From Haemonchus contortus (taxonomy: Eukaryota > Nematoda > Chromadorea > Rhabditida > Trichostrongylidae), in NCBI GenBank assembly GCA_000469685.2, contig LS997566.1:2322061-2386060 (forward strand): a stretch of 64,000 nt of DNA, read 5' to 3'. This document shows, piece by piece, positions 10,055 to 22,204 of the stretch (positions within the stretch are counted from its first letter, which is position 1; every line of letters starts with the position of its first letter). Made by a program: the position numbers and the translations under genes. The notes below the pieces were generated by a model that was not told the DNA's origin, searched no databases, and worked only from the letters and a program-made list of their open reading frames with translations.

Positions 10055-11540
10055 GAAGTTGAGGAGAGCCAATCACATTGCGATCATCGTCATCCTTTAA
10101 AAGACTCAGCAAAAGCAATTGTACGACAAAGCTACTCATCTAAAAAATAATAGTGCGAAGAAGAGCCGGTCTTTTCAGTCTCTAAGATGCAAACTTGAAA
10201 ATAGGTGAAGACTGTGACAGCTGCAGAGATCGGTACTCTGTACAAAACCTGTACCTACCAAATTTCCATGAGTGAAAAACATCACTTCGTCTGCAACATG
10301 CGATGAAAGGTTTGATTTTGTCGTGAAGCGCTATTCTTTGCGGAGTACTACTTAGCAAAAAAAAAATGATTCTTGCGACCGATTGCAAATGAATATCAGT
10401 TCAATTGCATTGATCGCTTTAGCGAACTTCTCAGGATCCAAGCATTCCAGAACCAGCAAGAGCACTCAGGTTTTTTATATTGAACACCGTAGCTTCGCAA
10501 AACACATCACTGTAAGTGAGCACATAAGGGAGTCTTATTGTATTATTATATGGAAAAATTTAGTCTTCAATTTAGTTCAATGTTTCATAAATGAGTTGAG
10601 CAATAGCGGTTGTATTCATACAAGAATGCTCACTTATGATAATGCAGGAGCCAGCTATAGAAAGAATAGCTTTGTTTACAAAAGGTCTTAATATGGAAAC
10701 GTAGATAATACAACAGAGGCCTTCATCACTGTAAACTTGAAAATTCCCTTCGCCAAAAGCTTCGATAGTACAGCGTTTGGAGCGTTAAGTTACCAGTGTT
10801 ATCAAGAGAACAACGCTGATATTATAGCAATAGAGTAAGAAAAGATATCATACCAGGTCCAGTTTGTGAAAAGAAAATTAACCAGATTTTCTGTTATATA
10901 TCCAGCTTTAAAATGAACTCCGACTCCTGACCCGCTGATATCACTGTATTTTCCGCGTTGCCGTATGAGGTTCACTGCACGACCGAGTTGAGGTCGAGCT
11001 TCCTTGTAATTTCTTCTGCACACTACCGATAAGTTTCCAACAGACATTCATGATATCTAGGCTGTAGACTGCGGGACGCGATCAAGGATTAACTACAAAA
11101 AGGCTCCACAATTGTCATTTAAAGAAACGTCATGAAATGTAGGGCAGAGTAGGGCGAAAAGCGGACTTAAATCTGATAGGAGAGACGTCAAACTCAAAAT
11201 CAAGTTTGGTTGCTTCCGAGTCCCTCAACACAAGGTTTTCAAACACAAAACCTCTTCTATTAAAAAAACGCATTTTCTATATCAGTTAACGATGAAAATT
11301 TTATTGTTCCCACTCCAGCTCATACATATACAGCTCGTGCAGTGCAGCAATCGGGACGGTAAGGAAGAAGTACTGAGAAGGAGAGGTACTTGATCATTCA
11401 TTGTCCAAACAGTTCCAACCGGTACCAATATCGACCAAAGTTCTGGGCCCATCGCACCGATATTTACTCTTTAGTTCACAGCTTGCCCCGCTACAATTGC
11501 ACGCTACATACATATACGTATCTGTGACTCAATACATATA
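10055..11540. other. unassigned stretch
   Basis: No supported gene. Open frames at 10383-10691 (plus) and 10802-11047 (minus) show no family motif. Confidence 0.4.
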
Positions 11541-12048
11541 CAGTAGCGCTCAAGAGTATTCGGCCAACTTTAACTTGCCGTAACTTTTTTTCCAGCGGAG
11601 CGAATCACATGAAATTTTGATATGTTTAGCTGAAGCATATTTTACACTGCCTTACACTACTTAACTGCAAAACAACCGTATCCACATACTAATGGGAAGG
11701 CGTTTGTAGACTGTGCTGGAAGCAAGTTTGTGACTTCTGCAGTTATTCCTGCCTTATGTACGTTTTTCTTCTCTTCTGGGTTCGACATTAGTGCTTGTAC
11801 ACTTCAGACATGGCAAAAGGGAAAGGACTCTTAGAAGGACCACCATTCGTATTTTCAGTTGGTTTTTTGTTCAAGCCTTTTTGGATATCTGGAACATGAT
11901 CAGATTGCAGGTCAATAGTGGTAAATATTCACACTACACCAGTGCTACACATATTGGAATTTCGCTCGATTAGATTCAGTAGGAAAGGAGTTATGACTGG
12001 AAATTATAACTGAAGAAGCATTCCGCCGAATACTTTTGAGCGCTACTG
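11541..12048. mobile_element. Tc1/mariner-type MITE (508 bp)
   Basis: Terminal inverted repeats begin CAGTAGCGCTCAAGAGTATT on the left and the matching CAGTAGCGCTCAAAAGTATT on the right (read on the minus strand), continuing CGGC. TA dinucleotides flank both ends (11539-11540 and 12049-12050). No transposase is encoded inside; a small frame at 11791-11973 is unremarkable. Ends plus TA duplication identify a non-autonomous Tc1/mariner derivative. Confidence 0.8.
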
Positions 12049-12050
12049 TA

Positions 12051-14760
12051 AGTACACTCAAGCTCACAAAGTTCTTTAGATCAATCCACAAAATTTACAC
12101 ACATGAAAACTAGCGTAATTGTATACATTGAGTGCTTTTGTTGATTTTGCAAAGCAAACATGTTGCTCGTTATACTCGTCAAAAAACGCTCTTGCTCAAC
12201 TCGCTCACTTCACCAAGTTATGAGTCAACTTGTATACGACTTGAACCCAACAAGAAAGAATTCTCAATTTCTTTGAATCATAGATGAAGAGTTATCCGAT
12301 GTGCTGGTGAGCGATTGAATTTTCGAATGTGATTTTGAGAATAATCAAGTTGTGCTGAAAAGTGCGACAAGCGTTAGTGATATTTGTAACACGCGTTTAT
12401 TCGGATAAATGCCGAAAACCATGGCATGCTAAGTCGTATTTGCAATAGGAGCTTATCCGAACAAATGTCAAATATTGTAGTAAAAGCTATCATTGGAGAT
12501 AAAGCAGATTGAACGAAAATTTTTGCTGTACGTGAACAAATTCAAGTATCATAACTTGTTAGTTTCTGGGAGAAAACCTGCTTCGGAAGTGAAATTAGCA
12601 ATTTGGCCTCCGGATTTGCGGCGAGCAATCCAGACCCATTCATTGACTTAAATATCCATGTGTGCAGCAGATTGGAATTGCTACATCGTCTTTGGTCGAA
12701 AACTAGCGAAACTACGTTGACCTTTGAATGGGTTGAAAGATACCAATAATTGTTTTTATCGGAAATTCCGATTCATCTCCTCAGCATTTGCCCACTACAT
12801 TTAGTGTTGGGCTGTTTCGTATTTCGATATTCGAAAGAAAGGAAGTCTGCTGAGTTATAAAGATAAGTATCCGCATGGAATTAAAGAATTTGTAAACTCT
12901 TGGTGGGGAACTTATATCTTTGAATCTTTCATATCACTCATCAGTTTTGTCAATTTTGTGACACTTTGATGCTCAAACTCATAGATGAGATGATCAAAAA
13001 TTGTATTAATTCCTACAAGCTCTTATAAAATAATTTTAATCTCAGTATTTTTCCCATTCACATCACAACTTATAGAGCGCATGCTCTTGAAACTGAAGGA
13101 AAGGTCAGAAAATAGGCCCTGCTCTCCTGAAATATATGTGTATATATCTAGTTCACTTCGCAAATCTGAATAACGAGTTAGCAGATCTGCTGTCTCCAAT
13201 TGATTAACATTACATATTGCAAACGTGCATATGCAAACGTGAGTATATATTTGAAAGAACTCTTCACATGTGCTTTTTTATCTCGAGAGAACTTCTGTTG
13301 TGCTCATCATTTGATAGCGAGTGCGCCTCGTCATGTGAGTCGATTAGCTTGATCAGCGGCTTTTGTCACGATATTCTGGATTGTTCTAAGCTGGATAGCT
13401 GTCTGAGAAACATTTTTCGAGAACGGAAACGAAAAAAGTGTAAGAGTGTTATCTCAGGAAACAAGAGATTGGAACTGGACTGGGAGCTGTGACTAGGGAT
13501 GTCACATCGAAATATTTTAAATAATATTGTTTATACCAGAGAAAAAGGCGTCAAATAGGACAAGGCAGAAATTGTTCATAATATTAAAGTAGTTGCATGC
13601 AGTTAGTCATTCATAGATCATAACAAAAAACGCGATAAGAAGGGCCTGGTTTCTCAGTGAGGTTCGGGAGTGAATTAGTCGACAGAAGCACAAAAAGAGA
13701 AGGGCACACCGTTATTATCTTGAGAAGACGAGGTGTTATCACGCATCTCCACACTTGCATAGGTTCCCCACTTTATGCCGCAAACTTCACGTGCCTCCAT
13801 GATTTTCCTTTTCAAGGGCGGTACCAAATGCCTATGTGAAATACATTGAAAGATGAAGTTTTTCCCGTTCCATGCAGAAGTATGTTTCGTCTGGAAAAAC
13901 TGTCCTGTGTATGAGCAACAGGATTGGTCAGGGCTTGGTCATCGTGCTCAACCAGGCCATTTTTAAGTGATTTGCGGCTCTCCAACGTACATAGTCTCAC
14001 ATCCTCTGCATTGAAACGAAGAGGGGTTGCTTCGACTATCGCATTTCTCTAATGTACAGTACCGCGAAACTGTTCGCGGCCCCGTTTTTCGTAATTCGAG
14101 CAGATGTTAAGAGGTCTCGAGTGTAAAGGAAAACGGAAAGCAAGTCGGCGACTGAGAATCTAACCTCAGAATCAAGCCGGACACCAGTCTCAGTCCTGAC
14201 ATTACCTTCGTGCCACGCTATACTTCTTCCTCTGAGTCTTGTCGCTTTTCTATATATGTATTATCTGCGGTTTAATTACCCAAGTTCGAGGTTTGAGTTC
14301 CACGGTGCAATAAATTGGTGATTCTCGGTTGTGTTATCGTACTGGCGCAAGGAAATCGACTATTTGAGTTATACGCTGAACCGTCACAAGAAGATTAAGA
14401 GACAATCCTGATATCACGCCAGGTCAGTCCCATAAAGGATATTGAGTCGTCGGTTGGATATTGTGGATACGGTATTGCTGTATTGCGGACCACCAAGGCC
14501 AAGAATGATCCGACTGAGAAGCCCTCCGGCTATTTATACCCCTCGGTCGGACCAAAGATCAAAGTTCAGACCACACGCAGTTATTGATCGTTACATGTTG
14601 GTACACGTAAAAGTGCGCGTAGACCCACCTCGACAAATGAGTGTTAGTGTGGTGATCGCCACGTCTTAACAAGTATTGTGAATATGGTGGCAGTTGCTAC
14701 ACTCCCGGGGCAGTAGCGATCATGAAAGGTCAGACAGTGTCTCTCGTTTTAGATGACATC
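12051..14760. other. unassigned stretch
   Basis: No supported gene or repeat beyond short AT-rich runs. The longest frame, 13217-13492 (plus), is Cys/Ser-rich without a recognisable domain. Confidence 0.4.
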
Positions 14761-14767
14761 TCTTACT

Positions 14768-15090
14768 CTATCTCTGGAATTTGGTAAAATGCCCAGAGCG
14801 TAAAATGCCCAGAGCGCGAAGATGTCCGTCGTCATTGGGGATGAGGAAATTCAAAACCGTGTCTCGAGCTATTGAGCAATACCGACATTCCTTTTTCTTT
14901 TCTTCGCAATTCTTGTGGTCTTCACACCATTCCAAGCAGCGGAAACACCTTTCACTACATCGTATGATGCGACGTCTTTGGTGTCCTTCACGAACTTCGA
15001 GACAGGAATCAGAGAAATGTGCTCCTTTTATTCCTTCCATCTCACAGAACGAGAATGTTACAAAGAACTTGACTTGCTGTGATCTGTAAG
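14768..15090 (-). pseudogene. BEL/Pao-like retrotransposon gag zinc-knuckle fragment
   Basis: The minus-strand frame encodes a Cys/His pattern typical of BEL/Pao gag proteins, which package retrotransposon RNA: a first degenerate knuckle (FCEMEG, then HFSDSC), a linker RRRIIRCSERC, a second knuckle C-x2-C-x6-H-x2-C (CFRCLEWCEDHKNC), then CRYC. The linker between knuckles is the part I weigh most. The first CxxC pair has lost a cysteine. Farther upstream on the same strand (about 15200-15460) frames with LEESIKAIELAMANVEKAL look like the coiled-coil start of gag. No protease, RT or LTR is seen, so this is an isolated relic. Confidence 0.5.
14789..14820 (+). repeat. tandem duplication, 2 x 16 bp
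   Basis: AAAATGCCCAGAGCGT is followed at once by a near copy, inside the gag-like relic. Confidence 0.75.
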
Positions 15091-15460
15091 CAATCTTTCT
15101 GGTAGGGAGCAGTCGTAGTCCTCTCTCAAGGTCTTCCAGTTCTCTTTCAACTTCGCTGTGAGGGCGCTTCCTAGAGCAATTAATACCTTGGTGACGGCTG
15201 CCATCCTCGTCGTAATCCGTGTATCGAGAGTTTCTTCTTGTTGAACTTTTCTGATCCCGATTCGAACGGTCGAACGAACGAATATACTGGGAGCGTGGGT
15301 GATATCAGTTGCTGAAGCTACCCCTCAAAGAGCTTTTTCCACGTTTGCCATTGCTAGTTCAATGGCTTTGATACTCTCTTCCAATTTGTGTATGTTTTCG
15401 AGTGAACATCTCGAGTTTAATTATGATCTAAAGAAGTGTCTTCAAGTCTGTCCTACTTGA

Positions 15461-15985
15461 GGGCTATCGAGAATGAGCTCGAGTTTAATTCCTTGTTTAG
15501 GAAGAATTGATTTTCCCTATGGCACCTGTGGCGCCTTTATTGTTTTCCAAGATATTGGAATATTGAATATTGTTCTGTCCTGAGGTATTGAACTATTGAA
15601 TATTATAGTCGTATTGAGAAAGGAACTCGGATATTGAAAGAGTATTGCAGTATGAAAGAGGAAAAAAGGGTTGTGGTTTAGATTCCAAGGCACGCTGCAC
15701 ATCTGCAACAGAAATTCCAAACTGAACCACCGCAATGGGTGCATTGCCATAAGTAAATTTCTGCCATTCATTCCTTTTTGTGAGATCATCTTACGATCGT
15801 CGATGGTGTCTCATTGGTCCCCTGTTGTTCACGGAGTCGAGCGGGACGGCAACGCTGGTGAAACCGCGAATGGTTGGTTTCTTAGCTGGGATCTTTTGGT
15901 GTACGAGTTTCTGGGAGTTGTTGTAACTAATCTAGCGTGTTTGGGTGCTTGGTCGAGCAAGCCACAGTTTAGGAGCTCCGCTTTA
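15461..15985. other. unassigned stretch
   Basis: Low-complexity TATTGAA/TATTG runs around 15555-15650. Opposing open frames 15517-15789 (minus) and 15671-16000 (plus) have no recognisable motif. Confidence 0.4.
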
Positions 15986-16050
15986 CTTTCAGGTCTTTGA
16001 AGACGACGAGTTGTTTGAAGCGTCGACCTAACAAAGCGGTTCTATCATAA
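15986..16050 (+). repeat. solo degenerate copy of the hammerhead-like arm
   Basis: GGTCTTTGAAGACGACGAG, then TTTGAAGCGTCGACC and CTATCAT follow the same order as the arms of the foldback insert at 8.7-9.3 kb (lead, stem-loop, GAAACGTC, downstream TCTACCAT). Here GAAAC has become GAAGC and the stem is impaired. Confidence 0.4.
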
Positions 16051-16407
16051 CAACTTGTACGGCAAACCGGAATGCAGCATAATGTTCGATGAAGCATCTT
16101 CAGATACCACAGATGTTCCTTTTAACATTCGCCAATCCTTATTCCCGTATTGAGAAACGGCAAAAATCCATCCGTCAAAAATGAACAATCTATGCGATAC
16201 TGTAACCTTGAGATGATCTGCGAACTTCGAGGCACCGATTATTTCGTATGAGTGGAGAAAAGCACTCACGAGACTGCAAGTCCACTAAAGACTAACGTGG
16301 ACGAGCGAAGATGAGCGTGATTAAAGGCTTCAAAAAAGTCGTCAGAAATGGAGCTAGAGGATAATTAGATCAAAAATGACGTAGATGGGATGCTTGTACT
16401 GGCTATA
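16051..16407. other. unassigned stretch
   Basis: No supported feature. Confidence 0.4.
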
Positions 16408-17265
16408 CGAGGGTTGCCTTTTATATTTCGGGATTGGGCAACCCTAGTGTTGCAATCTGACAACTGACAGCTCTATGGTAAAGTTTGACCTTTTTAAGTT
16501 GTACTTACCTAGAAAAACCTAACTTAAAATATTTAAAATATTCAGACCAAAAATGGAATTGAATCGTGAACATTTTCGTGCGATTATTTTTTGCAATTTT
16601 CGACGTGGATTAACTCAACAACAGTGCATGTATGAACTTAGTTCAATTTTTGGCGACAAAAGACCAGTGTTTATCGATGGTATGGTGAATTCATCCGAGG
16701 TCGTAGTTCATTCCAAAACGACTTTCGTGGAGGTCGGCCGAAATCGTTGTTGTTCTGATGCTGCGCGCAAACTGATATTGTAAGATCATCATGTGACCTA
16801 TCGTGAGATTGGGACAACCTTAGGCATTGAGGGACCAGCATACATTCAATATTGCATGAACTCTTGACTGTCAAAAGAAATTTGTTCGAAAAAACCCTTC
16901 ACCACGACCATGCGCGCTCACACACTCACACGAACAACTGCATATTCGAGCACTCAAAACATCGATTTGATGAGTAATCCGCCATATAGCCCTGGCTTTG
17001 GCATCGAATGACTTCTTTTTATTCCCGTACGTAAAAAAATGAGAGGTCAACGTTTTTTGACACCTGAAGAATCCGTTGATGCGTTCAGAATGCATGTTTT
17101 GGAGATACCTCAATCAGAGTGGCAGAAGGGCTTCGACAGTTGGTTCGAACGAATGCAAAAGTGTATAGATCTTAATGTGGACAATTTTGAAAAGCAGTAA
17201 AGCGATTTTCAATGTTTAATATTTATTTTTGTTCTCTAATCCCAAAATATAAAAGGCAACCTACG
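16408..17265 (+). mobile_element. internally deleted mariner (family M2)
   Basis: An 858-bp element with 28-bp inverted ends (GGGTTGCCTTTTATATTTCG on the left, matching GGTTGCCTTTTATATTTTGG on the right), flanked by TA. The ends contain the transposase start and the transposase C-terminus, but the middle is deleted. This family's ends and protein are clearly different from those of M1. Confidence 0.9.
16553..17200 (+). pseudogene. mariner transposase, deleted and frameshifted
   Basis: The ATG at 16553 opens MELNREHFRAIIF, then NFRRGLTQQQC and the start of the first helix-turn-helix, as in mariner transposases that cut and paste the element. After a frameshift HVTYREIGTTLGI (second helix-turn-helix) is readable. 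The sequence then jumps to the C-terminal third: TTAYSSTQNIDLM, PPYSPG (where the family has PPYSPDLAP, so the third catalytic Asp is lost), then MRGQRFLTPEESVDAFR and a natural stop at 17198-17200. The first two catalytic aspartates lie in the deletion. It cannot be active. Confidence 0.88.
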
Positions 17266-18034
17266 TACACTGTGTGTCACTGCGTACAGTTGACTACAGC
17301 AAGCAAAAATATCTTCCATTCACTCATTCGGTACAATTAAAATCACCAGCATAAGTTAACAAATACATTAGTAACAGCAAAAATAACTCACCCTTTTAAA
17401 AGGAAACTAGAAAAATGACCGCAGCAGCGAAAAGAATAGCAGAATAAGAGTGATACATTCCCTCACTACTCGGTGATCAGCTGATTGCATGCTGAGCGTG
17501 TGGGTCCTATTGCGAACAGGGCAACCTGTATCGCCTCAACACTCGCCTGACATACCATTGGTAGCAGGGAGTGGAATTCGACGGATCCGGTAACGAGGCT
17601 CCTATTATGCCCTATCTATTGAGTTTTTCGTCCCAACAGCGTCCTTTGTGTTACCCTTGGGGCCACTGGTAGTCCTAAGACGAAATCGTAGGAACCATTT
17701 CTATCGTGAACTGTGCCACTAAGCATGAAAAGGAAAACGCACTATTCTCGTTAAACAGTTTTCCGTGGATATTCGGCGCGGCTTTTGGTAAAGAAAACCA
17801 TGGAAACACGTGCACTATACCGCATCCGCTCAGATACAGGCGATAGAATATAGGCGTGACCTTTTGACGAGAGAAGGACCCCATTTGAAATGAGACCTTT
17901 ACTGCTAGACGTATTTTCGGATCCTGATTTAAAAACTGCTTTCCAAATTTGCCGAGTGCTTCTCTGAATGGATTTATGAGGCAAAACAATTTCCACGCCT
18001 TAATTTTTTTGCATATCTGTGCATGCTATATTCA
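17266..18034. other. unassigned stretch
   Basis: Two overlapping minus-strand frames (17675-17989 and 17751-17996) are open for about 100 and 80 codons without a recognisable motif. Nothing else supported. Confidence 0.4.
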
Positions 18035-18265
18035 CAGCAGCAAATGCGGTGTGGTGGCAGGTGGTGGTGCACTATCATACACGGATGTTTCAGAGATGGA
18101 TCTCCGCATGGATACTCGTTTAGGTCAACCAAGCCCTCATGCTCACGGGTCGATTATTTGGTACCAGACTCTTATGGGTGGTCGAAAGCACTGACGTGTA
18201 CGTTGCTTTGTCATCGCAAACATTGATAAGCCATATATGCATTCTAAGGGCCCCTATGAATGAGA
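18035..18265 (+). mobile_element. tRNA-headed SINE (family S1, copy a)
   Basis: The head GTGGTGGCAGGTGGTGGTGC and body (TGGTACCAGACTCTTATGGG, AAAGCACTGACGTGTACG, ATTCTAAGGGCCCCTATG) line up with the copies at 48.77 and 55.07 kb. The RNA polymerase III B box is largely lost in this copy. Confidence 0.6.
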
Positions 18266-19244
18266 ATCGAGTACGAGGCGCTTCCCAGGCTGAATCGACC
18301 AACGAAAAGGTTTTGATCCTTCCAATCTTTTACATTTACGATGAAATTCCGGAGTGATATGCACAGTCTCTGTAATCTCTGGTCCCAAAAATTAGAAGGA
18401 AGCAACCACCAACTCTTTCACTATTCTGCTTTGATTTTTCGTGTATGGTCCCTAAATCAGGAGTCCGTGTGTCTAGAATGAATACGGTCGTGCATGGCTG
18501 CTTCGAACCGGCAAGACCAACCTTGTTGATAGTGGATTCGTGGACATCATTCAAAAATCATGAAGCTATTTGATCCACTTTACCTACACAAAAGCGCGTG
18601 GAAGTAATGAGCAACCCTCTTCTACAGGGCTAATCCAGCCAAACATTGCTCATTTCTCGCTGCCGTTCAAAAGTATGATCATAGGTATTTGCTCACGATC
18701 TCAACATATGCTTACACACTTGTGGCGTGGCTTACTACCTACCACCTACCTACTTTTAGTTTTGTGCTGTTAGATTGAAAGACTCTCCCTCTAACTCATG
18801 ACACGTCGCCGGCTAATTAAACACTCACTGGGGTTATTTTGGGACTTCTACACAATTCTGATTCTCTTCTGAATCTGTAAGTGATTGTAAACCAACACGA
18901 TGTAACGAAATCTTTTTTATTAGTTGGTGCAATTGTTAGCGACGGTTTTGTTTCCTACTATTTCGTGCTCCACATGTGTTCGTGAAGTGATAAGGGTCAT
19001 CCTACTACGATTATAGCATGCACAGGTATGCAAAATATTGAAGCGCTATTGCATGTTTTGGGTGCAAAAGTTACAGCCACGAGAAAATCGTAAAATGCGA
19101 TAAAACCAACATGAAAGTATTCTAAAGGCTACAAGGAAAAACCCAACCAAATGCAAAATTCTCGCCTCTCACAGAACCCAAACTCTGGCATCTCGCCTAT
19201 GAAGAACCACTGCTCCAAGCCACTAGCACTTTAAGCTCTCTATG
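18266..19244. other. unassigned stretch
   Basis: No supported feature. Confidence 0.4.
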
Positions 19245-19567
19245 GCTGCTTTCATAGTCCGCCGGCGTGCCAGCGTGCCAGCCGACGTAGCGCTAGGAGG
19301 GGGAGGCAGACGGGTGGTCGACGCGGCCGCGTCGCGCTCAAGCCCCATCGAAGGGCTGAAAACAAAGAAAAGCAAGAGCAAAAATCATTGCATAAGTCCC
19401 TTCGAAAGGCAAACGCAAATGCTTTTTGATCTTGTTTTTCTTTGTTTTGAGTCCTTCGAACAGGCTTGAGCGCGACGCGACCGCGTCGACCGCCCGTTTG
19501 CCTCCCTCCCCTCTCCTGGCACTACCTCGGCTGGCACGCCGGCACGCCGGCGGACTATGAAAGCAGC
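19245..19567. mobile_element. foldback element (family F1, copy a), 323 bp
   Basis: The whole element is a long inverted repeat. The ends read GCTGCTTTCATAGTCCGCCG and its reverse complement. Inside are GC-rich arms (GGCGTGCCAGC; GTCGACGCGGCCGCGTCGCG and its complement) and an AT-rich centre with inverted CTTCGAAGG/CAAAGAAAA blocks. It is flanked by CTATG and CCATG (one mismatch), consistent with a 5-bp duplication. Frames on both strands at 19242-19571 are mirror artefacts of the palindrome. Confidence 0.85.
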
Positions 19568-19572
19568 CCATG

Positions 19573-20248
19573 GTAAGGCTGACCTAAACTCACCTCAAAG
19601 GTCCGTTCAGAAAAACGCTCGACAAATTTAGAAAGCAGATTTGAGATCAGCATACGAAATTACGTCCAGCAGTGTAGGTCTCACCCCAAACGGCCACTTC
19701 GACTTGGGATCCTCCCTTGGTGAGATTGAATGCATGATAACAACTCGTTGCCTCAGAAAGAAAGCGATGTAGCGCACTCTTTTTCAGTGTCTCGTCGGCA
19801 ATTCCACTCCTTACCTTTACGAGCGTTTTCGATTCGCTTTGATGTGTTTCATGTTGTAATTGATAGTTGACTGATTGTAAGCAACCAGTGTGATCTTGAG
19901 GTCCGACAAAGGCTTCAAATGCCGAAGGATCATCAACAAATGCGGAGACTAGGAGCCGTTAAGCACGTATTCAAAGCAAAATTCATAGATATTTAGATAA
20001 GGCGGCTATTTCTTCGTTGCGCCTGCACCATAATCTCATGGTGGCTCTACCTTATAATATCACAGTACTCTTTGAGCTATGCTTAATATGTGAGGTGGAG
20101 TGTTCTTAAGCGAGTTGTGACGATTTTTTTGTAGGTCTTGCCGATTATGCAACTTTCTGAATAAAATTTTTCCTCATGACCTTTACGATGTCACATTATA
20201 ACCTGTACAATTCAACACGTGTCTATAGAACTACATGTTTTGATTTTT
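19573..20248. other. unassigned stretch
   Basis: No supported feature. Confidence 0.4.
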
Positions 20249-20954
20249 TTAGGTCGAAAGATAAGTCCTGCAACACTGAACATGTTCCTCCAGGAAAAAC
20301 CAAAGCCCTTTCCGAATGTTTTCGCGCCTGATTGCTGTAGAGTGTGCTTTACGTGGACCATACACGTGAGCGCCACTGGGTTGGGCGAGTAGAAAAGCCA
20401 CCTACGGAGTCTAAAGCAGACCGTCATGAGAAGGAGGTTTTATTGTGTTGCTGGTGGGACTGCGGTGGAATGATCTACTGGGGTATGCTAAACAGTGGCA
20501 CTACAGTGACGGCCACAGTATGCGCTAACCAGTTCCAAAAATTGGTAATGCGAGAGTTTCGCCCGAAAAAAAAACTCAACGTCTCTTACTCCACGATAAC
20601 GCACGCCCGCATGTGGCCAACGAAATGCGTCAAGAATTAATGGAGCTCGGATAAGAGTACTGCTGCATCCGGCTTACTTACCGGACCTAACGCCTTCTGG
20701 TCATCACCTATTCAGAGCGCTGAAGCACCATCTGAGGGACAAAAAATTTGATGATCGTCGTCAACTCAAAAATGAAATCAACCACTTTTTTTTTGTCGCG
20801 GCCACCGGAATTTGGAAGAGAGGCTGCTCGAAAGATGGGCACGTGTCTTTGATAATAAAGGTGACTATATCGTAGATTGAAGGTTTCCTTTGATAAGGAA
20901 ATATAAAATTCAAAAACTCGTCCAAAGTGTTGCAGGACTTATCTTCCAACCTAA
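20249..20954 (+). mobile_element. 5'-deleted mariner (family M1, copy b)
   Basis: A 706-bp element with inverted ends of the same type as the 1970 and 41155 elements (TTAGGTCGAAAGATAAGTCC left; TTAGGTTGGAAGATAAGTCC right, read on the minus strand). TA remains only on the right; the left flank is TT. Unlike the other two copies it keeps the catalytic half of the transposase, here on the plus strand. Confidence 0.85.
20380..20890 (+). pseudogene. mariner transposase, catalytic-domain fragment
   Basis: Shifting frames on the plus strand give VLLVGLRWNDLLGYAKQW (from VWWD.KG..Y.ELL), then LLLHDNARPHVANEMRQEL with the second catalytic Asp in HDNARPH (about 20582-20620), then a decayed PPYSPDL.P motif, HL.RALKHHLRDKKFDD, and the C-terminal FFLSRPPEFGREA. 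The N-terminal DNA-binding part and the first Asp are missing. At least three frame breaks. Confidence 0.8.
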
Positions 20955-20956
20955 TA

Positions 20957-22204
20957 CATTAACCATCAGCTCGAATGTCAGGTTCACAAAATGAAATGAA
21001 AAAGTCGGTAAACCAGTTCTAGTCAAGATCGCTTCTAACCGTTTTTCAACCATTGCTGATGGGCTGAACCGGTCGTGTCGTATTTCCTCCAGTTTTTTCG
21101 GCTCTCAAAGCTCTTCGAGAAGTTACTCTGCTTGGAATTGCTAAATAAATGTGTAATAATAGGTGTAAATGGGCAAAGTTCGTCGTATCATAATTACCCA
21201 AACTCTAGTCGCAGAAAGCCCTCCCGTCTTTTTCAGGCAACGGCAACTATTGTGCACAGATGACACAAGCCGTTCCCAACCGATTCTTTACCATGCTCAT
21301 CTAGCATCGATTTCGAACCGTTTCCTCGACTGGCCATAATCAGTGACTGCGGAATGACCTGCAGTTCCATGACCAGCACTGCTAAATCCCTTCCACTTCG
21401 ATGGCGCAGTAAACTTTTCCCTGTTATCTGCTGACGACATTTTTCTAGAAGAGCAGTGTTAACTACGATACATATGCTAAAGGAGCTCAGAAATAGGCTG
21501 GGTGGATTGAGCGAACACCGAGTACGGCTCCTCTCCGGTTCCTTGCGTATCTTGAAGTCGGACTTCAGCCACGATTGTCGGGTAGCTATCGCCGGGTGAA
21601 GCCCAATTTCCTTCCAGGAGCTAACGCTAACAGAAAGACCTGAAGTTTGCGGAAAAGCTGTGATTAGGTGAAAAGGTGGAAAATTGGGTAAAAACCAAAA
21701 AAACAGTGAAAAAGTAGAATGCATTGAGAAAGGCTTAAGCCTGTATTCAGCAAGGAACTCGATGGATTAGGGAAATTGGTAACAAAAAAAGCAAAATTGG
21801 CTGTAAAGCGACAAACTGGTTTCCACTGAAAAGCCGCTAATCAGAGTGAGCTTATCATATCAGACAACTCGGCTTTCCTAATCTGCCCACATTCTGTCCA
21901 AACAGCGATACTTGGGAATTTGCTGTATGTTGATTGGTAAGTTCCTAGAATCAACATTTGTATCATTTCACACTCTTTTACAAGGCAGTCGTAATGGAAC
22001 TGTATACCTCGGGCTTCCTAAGCATAATTAGCTGCTCTACGCCCATTCCTGGCCTTCACCTGATTACCTTGTATTTTTCGACGTTGAGTACTTACTCAAC
22101 CTAAACCTATTCACATTGATTTTGTGGGTGGATCGTAAAAGTCATACAAAAATCAATTGCTTTGACTTGATGTTTTGTCAACTGCTGTTATATCGCCGCA
22201 GTAG
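20957..22204. other. unassigned stretch with a long orphan frame
   Basis: The minus-strand frame 21233-21724 is open for 163 codons, the longest non-repeat frame in the window, but it is Ser/Phe-rich, has no domain I recognise and no clear splice or start context. I do not call it a gene. Confidence 0.4.

Noticed and set aside
21233..21724. 163-codon minus-strand frame
   Set aside because: Low-complexity composition, no domain, no splice or start context; kept only as an orphan frame.
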